This document shows positions 32,653-39,779 of a stretch of DNA of 39,779 bases, piece after piece. Position numbers and translations under genes: made by a program. This DNA comes from an uncultured Pelagibacteraceae bacterium (GTDB lineage: Bacteria; Pseudomonadota; Alphaproteobacteria; Pelagibacterales; Pelagibacteraceae). Location of the stretch: positions 1-39,779 of the forward strand of contig CACKKE010000005.1 of NCBI GenBank assembly GCA_902600635.1, in the 5' to 3' direction. Every line of letters begins with the position of its first letter. The stretch's first letter is position 1. The notes beneath the pieces are model-generated. The model had not been told where the DNA came from and did no database searches. It saw only the letters and a program-made list of their open reading frames with translations.

Positions 32653-34670
32653 TAGCTTTTATTCAAGCAAGAGCGGAGTCGGAGAGATTTCCTAATAAAA
32701 TATTTTATAAAATTAATAATTTAACTTTAATTGAGATACTTCTTAAAAGAGTAAAAAAATCAAAATATTTGAAAAAAATAGTAATCCTAACTTATAAAAG
32801 TAAAAAAAATAAAAAATTACTCTCAATAGCTAAAAGAAATAATTGTGAAGTTTTTTTTGGAGATGAGAATAATGTTTTAAAAAGATTTTATACTGCGTCT
32901 AAAAGATTTTCAAAATTTAATCAAATTTTAAGAATTACAGGTGATTGTACTTTAAGTGATCCAGAAATAATTGATGAGGTAATATATAATCACTACAAAA
33001 CAAACTCTGATTTTACATCAAATGTTAATCCTGCAACCTTTCCTGATGGTTTTGATGTTGAAATATTCAAAAAAAAGTTACTAGTCGAGACCTATAAAAA
33101 GAGCAAATCTAAATTTGACAAAGAACACGTTACACCATTAATGAGGAAAAATAATAAGATAAAGATATCTAATTATTCACAAAAAAATGATTTTTCAAAA
33201 TATAAAATTTCAGTAGATGAATTTGATGATTACAAAAAAATAAAATATTTAATAAAAAATAATAAAAATGATATATTTGTAAATAAACTTAAAATAATGA
33301 ATTTTTTAAAAAAAAATAAAAATAAATTTAAAAGTCATTTTGACTATAATTTAGGCTCAAGATTATCAAAAGGTCAAAAAATGTGGATTAAATCTCAAAA
33401 GATAATTGCAGGTGGAAATATGTTCTTTTCTAAAAATCCTGACAATTATCTCCCAAAACTATGGCCATCTTATTTTTCAAAATCAAAAAAATGTTTTTTG
33501 TGGGACCTTTCTAATAAAAAATATACCGATATGTGTCTTATGGGTGTTGGTACAAATATATTAGGTTATGCTAACCAGAGAGTTGATAAAAAAGTTTTAG
33601 ATACAATAAACAAAGGAAATATGACAACCTTGAATTGTCCTGAAGAAGTTGAGTTTTCTGAAAAATTATTATCCATAAATCCTTGGTCTGACAAAGTTAA
33701 ACTTGCAAGAACTGGGGGTGAACTAAATTCAATAGCAATTAGATTGGCCAGGGCAGCAACAAATAAAACTAAAATTGCGATTTGTGGATATCATGGATGG
33801 CATGACTGGTATCTCGCAGCAAATTTAAAAAATGAAAATAATTTAAATAATCACCTTTTCAAAGGTCTTAAAGCTAAAGGAATCCCTAGGGAGCTGAAAA
33901 ATACAATTTTTACTTTTGAGAATAATAATTTTAAGCAAATACAAAATCTTACTCAAAAATATGATCTTGCAGCAATAAAATTAGAGGTAACAAGAAATAA
34001 TGATACAGATATTAAATTTGTAAAAAAATTAAGAAAACTTGCTACTGAAAAAAAAATAATTTTAATTTTTGATGAATGTACTTCGGGATTTAGAGAAACA
34101 TTTGGAGGAATACATAAAAAGTTCGGTGTAAATCCAGATTTAGCTTTATTTGGAAAATCTATAGGAAATGGATATCCAATCACCGCTCTTGTTGGTAAAG
34201 ATAGTATAATGGAACACTGTAAAGACACATTTATAAGTAGCACTTTTTGGTCTGATAGAATTGGACCAACTGCAGGACTGGCCACATTACATGAAATGGA
34301 AAGATTAAAAAGTTGGAATAGAATATCTGCTATAGGTAATAAGATAAAAAGAAATTGGAAGAAAATTGCTTATAATCATAAATTAGATATTTCAATTCAA
34401 GGAATTTCATCACTACCAAATTTTTATTTCAAAAATAGAAATAACCTTATTTATAAAACATTCATAACTCAAGAGATGTTAAAGAAAAACATTCTTTCCA
34501 CAATGGCAATTTATGTTTGTATAGATCATTCGGATAGCCTTCTTAAAAGATATTTTGATAGCCTTAATGATATATTTTATAAAATAAGTAAAAAAAATTC
34601 TGACAATGAATTGATCGATTCTTTAGATCAAATTGTTCTAGATGATTTCAAAAGGAGAAAAGTACTCTAA
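32631..34670 (+). CDS. Fusion: CMP-sugar cytidylyltransferase + class III aminotransferase
   Basis: 679 aa in two domains. Residues 1 to about 215 are a SpsF/PseF-like cytidylyltransferase (IAFIQARAESERFPNKIF, LRITGDCTLSDPEII, FPDGFDVEIF). Residues about 240-679 resemble glutamate-1-semialdehyde aminomutase-type class III aminotransferases: AGGNMFFSKNP, YTDMCLMGVGTNILGYA, ARTGGELNSIAIRLARA, CGYHGWHDWY, FDECTSGFRETFGG and LFGKSIGNGYPI with the PLP Lys at residue 509. The first half can serve as PseF. The second would aminate a sugar ketone or aldehyde, implying an amino-modified nonulosonate. It ends the pse operon and meets the opposing gene with four bases between. Confidence 0.85.
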   Translation: MENKKKIIAFIQARAESERFPNKIFYKINNLTLIEILLKRVKKSKYLKKIVILTYKSKKNKKLLSIAKRNNCEVFFGDENNVLKRFYTASKRFSKFNQILRITGDCTLSDPEIIDEVIYNHYKTNSDFTSNVNPATFPDGFDVEIFKKKLLVETYKKSKSKFDKEHVTPLMRKNNKIKISNYSQKNDFSKYKISVDEFDDYKKIKYLIKNNKNDIFVNKLKIMNFLKKNKNKFKSHFDYNLGSRLSKGQKMWIKSQKIIAGGNMFFSKNPDNYLPKLWPSYFSKSKKCFLWDLSNKKYTDMCLMGVGTNILGYANQRVDKKVLDTINKGNMTTLNCPEEVEFSEKLLSINPWSDKVKLARTGGELNSIAIRLARAATNKTKIAICGYHGWHDWYLAANLKNENNLNNHLFKGLKAKGIPRELKNTIFTFENNNFKQIQNLTQKYDLAAIKLEVTRNNDTDIKFVKKLRKLATEKKIILIFDECTSGFRETFGGIHKKFGVNPDLALFGKSIGNGYPITALVGKDSIMEHCKDTFISSTFWSDRIGPTAGLATLHEMERLKSWNRISAIGNKIKRNWKKIAYNHKLDISIQGISSLPNFYFKNRNNLIYKTFITQEMLKKNILSTMAIYVCIDHSDSLLKRYFDSLNDIFYKISKKNSDNELIDSLDQIVLDDFKRRKVL

Positions 34671-34674
34671 AATA

Positions 34675-35859
34675 TTAGATAATACTAAATAATTTATCTA
34701 TTTGAAAAATTATCTCTTTATAACCATAATTGTTTTTTCCTAAATTATGTCTGGATTTAATAAAATAAGAATAGTTTTTTTTATTTTTTTTAAAATTTTG
34801 TAATAGTTTTTTTTTTGTCAAATTTTTATAGTTTTCAATATCATATTCACATAATTTTAGAGATTTACTATAGACATTATTAGGATAGTCATTGAAGGGT
34901 GAAATTAAAGAAATTATATTTTTATTCAAAATTACTGCATCAATAATAGAACTTGAGCCAAAGTCTGTTACTAAAAATGAGTTCTGGATTAGTTTTCTTG
35001 TCTTATACTTTACCACTTTAAATTTTTTAAACTTTTTTTGAGTAAGTTTTAAATCATATTTCGGATGAATTGATATAATAACTTTTTTTTTAAAGATTTT
35101 TTGTAAATTATATAAAAAATTATTTAGATGGTAATAATGTTTGGTAATTATTTCCTTTTTATACTTTCTACTAGTATCAATTTTATGTTTATAATTAATA
35201 TCAATATCGAGATGAGTAATATATTTTTGACTTAATTTAATTTTTTTCTCATTATATTCATCAGAAAATTTACTATTAATAGGAATGATTTTTTTAGTGT
35301 GAAATAAGTTGTTCGTGTAACAAAAATTTTTTATCATTGAATTTTTGATAGATTCTAACAATGATTTATTTGATAAAAATCTAATATCTATTTTGGGTAT
35401 TAAATTTAAAAATGATAAAAATGAAATTAATAAAGGACATAATTTATTATTCATTATGATTAATAAATAGCTCAAATTATATTTATCTTTTAAATTTGAC
35501 CATGTACCCTGAATTTGACCAACATTACTGATGATTATTTGCTTAGCTTTCACTTTATTTAAAAGAAAATAAATTTTTAAATAATTAAAATGTTTTGGTA
35601 TTACATTAATTATAATAGTTTTTTTATTGTTAAAATAATTAATAAATTCTCTTTCAGAACTTGGCCATTTTATTTTATATCTTCTAAGTTTTTTTTTAAT
35701 TTCGGGTGAAATTAAAGATTGGTTTTTTTTATTGAACTGGCAATTAACAAATGTAATTTCTTTATAATAATCTAACAATTTGTTGTAGGTATATTCGTTG
35801 GTGATAAAATTTGTATTTATATTTTCAAAATCTATAATTACAAAAATTTGTTTTTTCAT
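34675..35859 (-). CDS. GT-B-like transferase candidate, possibly for a nonulosonic acid
   Basis: 394 aa, very Lys/Asn-rich, no signal peptide or clear helix. The first half has Rossmann-like strands (KQIFVIIDFENINTN, TIIINVIP, QIIISNVGQIQG). The second half has KKVIISIHPKYDLKLT and SFLVTDFGSSSIIDAVILNKNII, which recall the HP and SSS donor-site motifs of capsule and sialyl transferases. PseG was considered, since it is missing here, but its glycine-rich N-terminal motif is absent. It converges with the fusion gene and is last in the DUF4910 operon. Confidence 0.4.
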   Translation of the reverse strand: MKKQIFVIIDFENINTNFITNEYTYNKLLDYYKEITFVNCQFNKKNQSLISPEIKKKLRRYKIKWPSSEREFINYFNNKKTIIINVIPKHFNYLKIYFLLNKVKAKQIIISNVGQIQGTWSNLKDKYNLSYLLIIMNNKLCPLLISFLSFLNLIPKIDIRFLSNKSLLESIKNSMIKNFCYTNNLFHTKKIIPINSKFSDEYNEKKIKLSQKYITHLDIDINYKHKIDTSRKYKKEIITKHYYHLNNFLYNLQKIFKKKVIISIHPKYDLKLTQKKFKKFKVVKYKTRKLIQNSFLVTDFGSSSIIDAVILNKNIISLISPFNDYPNNVYSKSLKLCEYDIENYKNLTKKKLLQNFKKNKKNYSYFIKSRHNLGKNNYGYKEIIFQIDKLFSII

Positions 35860-35866
35860 TTAAGAA

Positions 35867-37153
35867 TTAAATAAATTTAGTTCTTATTATTTTTTTTTCT
35901 TTTAATAATTTTAACGATTTTATCACTTCGAATAAAGACTTATCAATTCTAAGTGCAATTTCAAAAATATTTTTCTTTCCGTCTGAAAACGCAATTAGAT
36001 CTCTAATAGTTTTTAAATTTTTCTTAAATTCTTTATTGCTCCCTGGATTATAAAATGAAATTGTCGGATATAAATTATATTTAGATAAAAAAGGTTCGCA
36101 AACAAATCTATTTTCTGGAATTATACCATTCTCAAATGCTTGTATAATTGATTTGAAAATACTTAATGATTCTTCCATCCCTTTTTGGGTAACTAAATTT
36201 AAATCATCTTTATTAGTATGGTACTCTTTAAAAGTCCCAAATTTCGATTTACAAAATGTTGAAAAGGGTAAATCAATATTTGGAAAACAATATTGTTTCT
36301 CATCTGATCCCCTGTCAAGGAAATTATAAAATTTTGCATTTTTAAATTTATATATTGATGATTTGATTGCTTTATCTGATAGATTGTCACCACTCGGACT
36401 AGAAATATGACTGTAAAATTTTTCATCTCCAACACAAGATAAATTAAAGCCACATATAACCTTTTTTTTTAAATAATTTTTAAATTTTGAAAGATAAGCT
36501 ATAGAACCAATTGTTTCAGGGGCGAGTAAAAACCTGTAGGTATAATAATTGTTTTTAAAATTTTTTTTTAGATAATCTAAAATTTCCAATGTCAGAACTG
36601 GACCAGACAATTCATTATTTGCCATGGATGGATGACATACATAAGAGCTGAACATGATTTCTTTATTTGATTTACCCTTGATTACGGCATGCGCCATTTC
36701 CATAAAACCCTTTTTAAAAGAGGATTTTATAACGACCCTGTAATTTCCTTTTGGTAATTTTTTTTTTTCATTTTCAGACATACAAAAACCCCAATCTTTT
36801 TTATAATAGGAAGTTACGTAAGGAACTGATTTTTTATAATTTGAGTTTGTGTAAATCTTTTTTTTTAGATTATAAAGACTCATAACTTTATTCATTTTTT
36901 TTGAATAACTTACAATATGAAGATTGTCTTTTTTAAACTCAGCGTATTTTTTTTTCGTTTTAAGGTGCTGAATATATGAGTCTTTAATTTCCCATTCATG
37001 GGGGATTTTCCAATCAAACACTTTTTGATTTGTTTTAAATTTTAATCTTTTGAAATTGCTATTACTTTTTTCAAAAAAGTTTAATGTTTTTCTGGTACCT
37101 GATCCAGCTAAGGTTCTGTAAATAGGTAGTAAATATTTTATTTTTTTTATCAT
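35867..37153 (-). CDS. DUF4910/DUF2172 peptidase-like protein with winged-helix end
   Basis: 428 aa, the usual family length. FDWKIPHEWEIKD, SYVCHPSMANNELSGPV (metal-binding His), FLLAPETIGSIAYL, FNLSCVGDE, DRGSDEKQYCFP and FKEYHTNKDDL are the conserved blocks of this zinc-aminopeptidase-like family. The last about 70 residues (FEIALRIDKSLFEVIKSLKLLKEKKII) form a winged-helix-like domain. Members recur in surface-polysaccharide loci, where removal of an acyl or aminoacyl group from a sugar intermediate has seemed plausible, but I know no proven function. It is the first gene of its operon, seven bases before the transferase candidate. Confidence 0.75.
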   Translation of the reverse strand: MIKKIKYLLPIYRTLAGSGTRKTLNFFEKSNSNFKRLKFKTNQKVFDWKIPHEWEIKDSYIQHLKTKKKYAEFKKDNLHIVSYSKKMNKVMSLYNLKKKIYTNSNYKKSVPYVTSYYKKDWGFCMSENEKKKLPKGNYRVVIKSSFKKGFMEMAHAVIKGKSNKEIMFSSYVCHPSMANNELSGPVLTLEILDYLKKNFKNNYYTYRFLLAPETIGSIAYLSKFKNYLKKKVICGFNLSCVGDEKFYSHISSPSGDNLSDKAIKSSIYKFKNAKFYNFLDRGSDEKQYCFPNIDLPFSTFCKSKFGTFKEYHTNKDDLNLVTQKGMEESLSIFKSIIQAFENGIIPENRFVCEPFLSKYNLYPTISFYNPGSNKEFKKNLKTIRDLIAFSDGKKNIFEIALRIDKSLFEVIKSLKLLKEKKIIRTKFI

Positions 37154-37174
37154 TTACTTATATGTGAAAGTATT

Positions 37175-37202
37175 TATATACCAGCGATTTAATAATTTTA
37201 AA
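37175..37202 (-). promoter_or_regulatory. Possible promoter for the DUF4910 operon
   Basis: On the minus strand TTTAAA (37202-37197) and TATATA (37180-37175) are 16 bases apart, about 22 bases before the ATG at 37153, in the 142-bp gap between divergent genes. A weak match in AT-rich DNA. The rest of that gap shows no RNA gene; a plus-strand pair TTGTAA (37234) and TATATA (37259) is 19 bases apart and weaker still. Confidence 0.25.
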
Positions 37203-37295
37203 GGTATTGTTTAATTTAACTAAATCTATTTTATTGTAATATATGATTTTGAGTGTTTTATATATTAACAAAATAACTTTAAGTTCTTGAGGCTA

Positions 37296-38630
37296 ATGAG
37301 ATCAGATAAAAAAATTTTTCCAATTATTTCAATAGTAATTTCAATTTCTTTATTATTTTACATATTTTATAAATCTGAAATTATTTGGAGTGGTGAAAAA
37401 AGAAATTATTATTTAATATATTATTATATCTCTACAATAACAATTATCTTCTCAATAATTACTTTCTATTTAAGTAAAAAAATTAATAGTTATTTAGTCA
37501 TTATATTAATTAGTTCTATTTTCACTATTTATCTATTTGAATTTTATTTAACTATTCTTCCTAAAGAAAAAAAAGATTTAAATAAAAAAATTAAATTTTA
37601 TGAACAGCAAACAAAAAAAGACTTTGACACCAGATCTCTTTTTGAAATTTACGAAGAATATAAAAATAAGTATGAGAATACAGCGATATTTGTAGGGCCT
37701 CAATATTATCCACTTTCTGACATTTATTCGTTATCTAATATATCAAACTCTAAAACTATTCTTTGTAATGAAAATGGATACTATTCAACTTATTTAAGTG
37801 ACAGATATGGATTTAATAATCCTGATGTAGAATGGGATGCTAATCAAATTGAATATTTACTATTAGGTGATTCATTTACTCAAGGTTACTGTGTTAATAG
37901 AGGAAAAGAAATTGCATCTATATTACGGAATCTTTTTAAAAAACCAATTTTAAATTTAGGATTTGGTAGCAATGGACCTTTAATAGAGTACGCAACTTTA
38001 AGAGAGTACTTTAAGCCTAATACTAAAAACATTATTTGGTTTTACTATGAAGGTAATGATATCTCAGATTTAAAAGGTGAATTAACGTCACCAATCTTAA
38101 CAAAATACATGACAGATTTAAAGTTTACTCAAGAATTAATTTTAAGACAAAATGAATTAGATGAGATTACAAAAATAAAAATGGAAAAAATAATAAATTT
38201 ATATGAGAAAAGAATTATAGAAAATAATTTTATTAAAAAGTTTATAAATTTTATAAAAGTAACCAATTTAAGGAATAGAGTTTTTACGAAAACTCACTCA
38301 AAAAAAAATTTAGAAGACAATCTTTATTTGGTATTTAAAGAAATTTTAAAAAATGCTAATAATTTTTCAAAAAAAAATAATGTAAAATTATATTTTGTAT
38401 ATTTACCAGAGTATGAAAGATATAAAGCTAATTATAATAACTCTTCTTATTTATTAATAAAAAAAATTGTAAATGAATTAAATATTCCGTTTATTGACAT
38501 TGATAAAGAGGTTTTCAAAAAAGAGGATTTTCCACTTGAATTATTTCCTTTTGGTATGAATGGACATTATAATGAGACTGGATACATGAAAGTATCGAAT
38601 GCAATTTATAAATTTATATTAGAAGAATAA
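37296..38630 (+). CDS. Membrane-anchored SGNH/GDSL hydrolase-like protein
   Basis: 444 aa from ATG 37296; the track begins at an upstream TTG at 37287. A GAGG lies only three bases before the ATG. Three N-terminal membrane helices (IFPIISIVISISLLFYIF; YYISTITIIFSIITFYL; YLVIILISSIFTIYLFEF) precede a soluble domain. It has LLLGDSFTQGY (Ser near residue 191), LGFGSNGP (block II), YYEGNDISDL (block III Asn) and FGMNGHYNETGY (His near residue 422), so the SGNH set is complete. It is probably an esterase or O-acyl-modifying enzyme facing the periplasm. It is the active-looking paralogue of 180-1184. Confidence 0.75.
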   Translation: MRSDKKIFPIISIVISISLLFYIFYKSEIIWSGEKRNYYLIYYYISTITIIFSIITFYLSKKINSYLVIILISSIFTIYLFEFYLTILPKEKKDLNKKIKFYEQQTKKDFDTRSLFEIYEEYKNKYENTAIFVGPQYYPLSDIYSLSNISNSKTILCNENGYYSTYLSDRYGFNNPDVEWDANQIEYLLLGDSFTQGYCVNRGKEIASILRNLFKKPILNLGFGSNGPLIEYATLREYFKPNTKNIIWFYYEGNDISDLKGELTSPILTKYMTDLKFTQELILRQNELDEITKIKMEKIINLYEKRIIENNFIKKFINFIKVTNLRNRVFTKTHSKKNLEDNLYLVFKEILKNANNFSKKNNVKLYFVYLPEYERYKANYNNSSYLLIKKIVNELNIPFIDIDKEVFKKEDFPLELFPFGMNGHYNETGYMKVSNAIYKFILEE

Positions 38631-38658
38631 ACTGTTTTTAAAATTTAAATAATATATT

Positions 38659-38673
38659 AAATCGTAGCGATTT
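38659..38673. other. Short hairpin after the SGNH gene
   Basis: AAATCG-TAG-CGATTT is a perfect 6-bp stem with a 3-nt loop, 28 bases after the SGNH stop codon. No T-run follows it (CACATTA), so it is a poor intrinsic terminator. It may help end or protect the transcript, or be chance. Confidence 0.3.
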
Positions 38674-38680
38674 CACATTA

Positions 38681-38714
38681 TTGCTTGAAAAATATTCAAT
38701 TAACTATAGTTAAT
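38681..38714 (+). promoter_or_regulatory. Promoter with a 16-bp palindromic operator-like site
   Basis: TTGCTT (38681-38686) and TATAGT (38705-38710) are 18 bases apart. ATTAACTATAGTTAAT (38699-38714) is a perfect palindrome covering the -10, ten bases before the ATG of the flavin oxidoreductase gene. A repressor bound there would block RNA polymerase. The predicted transcript leader would be only a few bases. Confidence 0.45.
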
Positions 38715-38724
38715 CTTTATAATA

Positions 38725-39765
38725 ATGAATAAAGGAATTTTCTATATACCGTTATATCAGCAAAAAAAGGATTTTTCTGAAATCTTAGATGAAGTGGTTG
38801 CAACTTTAAAATTTGTAGATAAGAAAAAATTTTCTGAGGCTTTCTTCGGAGAACATTTAACAGACATGCATGAAAAAATAACATCAAGCATTATGATGGT
38901 TGCAGCTGCAGCACCTTTTACAAACCACTTAAAACTTGGAACCCTTACAACAAATCTCAACTTTTATCCCCCAGCAGTTTCTGCTGCTCAAATATCCCTA
39001 GCAGATAATATTTCTAAAGGCAGGCTAATGCTTGGAATAGGTTCAGGTGCAAATAACTCTGACAAAGAAGTTGTTGGAAAATTAGACTCGAATAATTATG
39101 AAATTATGATGGAAAGTTACGATGTTTTGAGAAGAATTTTGTATGAAAAAAACTTTACCGAATATAAGTCTAAAAATTTTAATATTTCTGTGAAGAAAAG
39201 CAAAAATAAATCATTAGGGCTTGGATACTTTAATAAGCTTTACAAAAATAGAAAAAATCTAGAAATTGTTATGCCAGCACTAGGAGCAAATTCTTATAAT
39301 GTCAAAATGTGTGCAAAAAGAAAATGGTCAATTGTTATTTCAAATTTTTGTTCAGAGGAAATAATAGAAAATCATATTGAAAATTATTTAAGATATTCTT
39401 CATTGAGAAAATCTGAAGCATTAAAAAAAATAAAATTGTCTAAATTTATCTTTGCCTCTGAAAATAAAAATATAGAAAAATTTTTATTCAACAAAAATTC
39501 CCCATATTTTAAGTCTGTTGAAATAATTTACAAAAAACTTAAGACATTTAATAGGCACCAATGTTTTGGTGAAAACATAAATAATGTAACTGACGCCATT
39601 GATAATGTTGTTTTGTATGGAAACGTAAAAAAAATCAAACATTATATAAAGAATAATATAGAAAAAAAATTTGGTGACATTTCCTCATTAATTTATGTCT
39701 CTGTTCCATTGAGTAAAAACAAAATTTATAATGACTCATTAAAAATTTTTGCAAATAAAGTTTAA
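38725..39765 (+). CDS. Luciferase-like flavin-dependent oxidoreductase (LLM class)
   Basis: 346 aa. The N-terminal strand GIFYIPLYQQ, AFFGEHLTD, HLKLGTLTTNLNFYPPAVSA and ISLADNISKGRLMLGIGSGANNSD (residues about 70-115) are typical of the bacterial luciferase family, which uses FMNH2 and oxygen. The middle (KNLEIVMPALGANSYNVKMCAKRKW) corresponds to the usual substrate or flavin strand. The substrate is unknown: alkanes, aldehydes, sulfonates or a glycan-linked group are all possible. It stands outside the sugar operons with its own promoter-like site, so it may belong to the next region. The ORF ends 14 bases before the window edge. Confidence 0.85.
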   Translation: MNKGIFYIPLYQQKKDFSEILDEVVATLKFVDKKKFSEAFFGEHLTDMHEKITSSIMMVAAAAPFTNHLKLGTLTTNLNFYPPAVSAAQISLADNISKGRLMLGIGSGANNSDKEVVGKLDSNNYEIMMESYDVLRRILYEKNFTEYKSKNFNISVKKSKNKSLGLGYFNKLYKNRKNLEIVMPALGANSYNVKMCAKRKWSIVISNFCSEEIIENHIENYLRYSSLRKSEALKKIKLSKFIFASENKNIEKFLFNKNSPYFKSVEIIYKKLKTFNRHQCFGENINNVTDAIDNVVLYGNVKKIKHYIKNNIEKKFGDISSLIYVSVPLSKNKIYNDSLKIFANKV

Positions 39766-39779
39766 GTATGTACGTAGAC

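Noticed and set aside
34675-35859. Considered as the missing PseG
   Set aside because: It lacks the glycine-rich N-terminal nucleotide-sugar motif and catalytic His context of PseG; the C-terminal motifs fit a GT-B-like transferase better.
1-39779. tRNA, rRNA, CRISPR array, insertion sequence, attachment site or replication origin
   Set aside because: No cloverleaf-like GC-rich stretch, regular repeat-spacer pattern, transposase/integrase translation or direct repeat was seen. The only gaps above 90 bp are 37154-37295 and 38631-38724.

Overview
This is a very AT-rich window (well under 30% G+C by eye), densely packed with 38 protein genes in short opposing operons. No rRNA, tRNA, transposase or CRISPR array was seen. 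The base composition, 1-14 nt gene overlaps, tiny intergenic gaps and surface-glycan content suggest a marine SAR11/Pelagibacterales-type alphaproteobacterium, inside a hypervariable surface-polysaccharide island. That assignment is inference: the window has no phylogenetic marker.

Layout. (1) 1-4049, +: the tail of an unknown gene, an SGNH-like protein that lacks its catalytic motifs, a secreted CotH-like kinase joined to a beta-helix, and a VTC-domain protein. (2) 13652-4051, -: a nine-gene operon of TylF-type methyltransferase, neuB, neuC, 2OG-Fe(II) oxygenase, MurB-like flavoprotein, polysaccharide pyruvyltransferase, multi-pass membrane protein, PglK/MsbA-like ABC exporter and FkbM-like protein. 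(3) 13723-14673, +: a lone CE4 polysaccharide deacetylase. (4) 18578-14670, -: neuA, FkbH-like protein, acyl carrier protein (ACP), VOC protein and a GNAT-like acyltransferase. (5) 18583-22379, +: a large capsule-type glycosyltransferase candidate and an acyltransferase-3/SGNH O-acetylase. (6) 27144-22438, -: a six-gene cassette of HMGL-like aldolase, AMP-ligase, cyclase-family hydrolase, VOC-like protein, a second ACP and a RimJ-type GNAT. (7) 27202-27885, + methyltransferase, and 28516-27887, - GNAT (PseH candidate). (8) 28542-34670, +: pseI, pseC, pseB, an aldo/keto reductase, and a cytidylyltransferase fused to a class III aminotransferase. (9) 37153-34675, -: a DUF4910/DUF2172 peptidase-like protein and a GT-B-like transferase candidate. 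(10) 37296-39765, +: an SGNH membrane protein with its motifs intact and a luciferase-like flavin oxidoreductase behind a palindromic promoter.

How the parts may fit together. Two nonulosonic acid routes coexist. One is a complete sialic-acid-type set (NeuC, NeuB, NeuA). The other is a pseudaminic-acid-type set (PseB, PseC, PseI, a PseF-like domain and a GNAT) with no recognisable PseG. Two ACP modules, each with a VOC-type protein and a GNAT-like transferase, look like suppliers of unusual acyl groups for these or neighbouring sugars. Methyltransferases, pyruvyltransferase/MurB, oxygenase, deacetylase and O-acyltransferase would add further decoration, and the ABC exporter may flip the lipid-linked product. 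The most novel candidates are the ACP cassettes, above all the aldolase-ligase-cyclase-VOC-ACP-GNAT operon, and the aminotransferase fusion.
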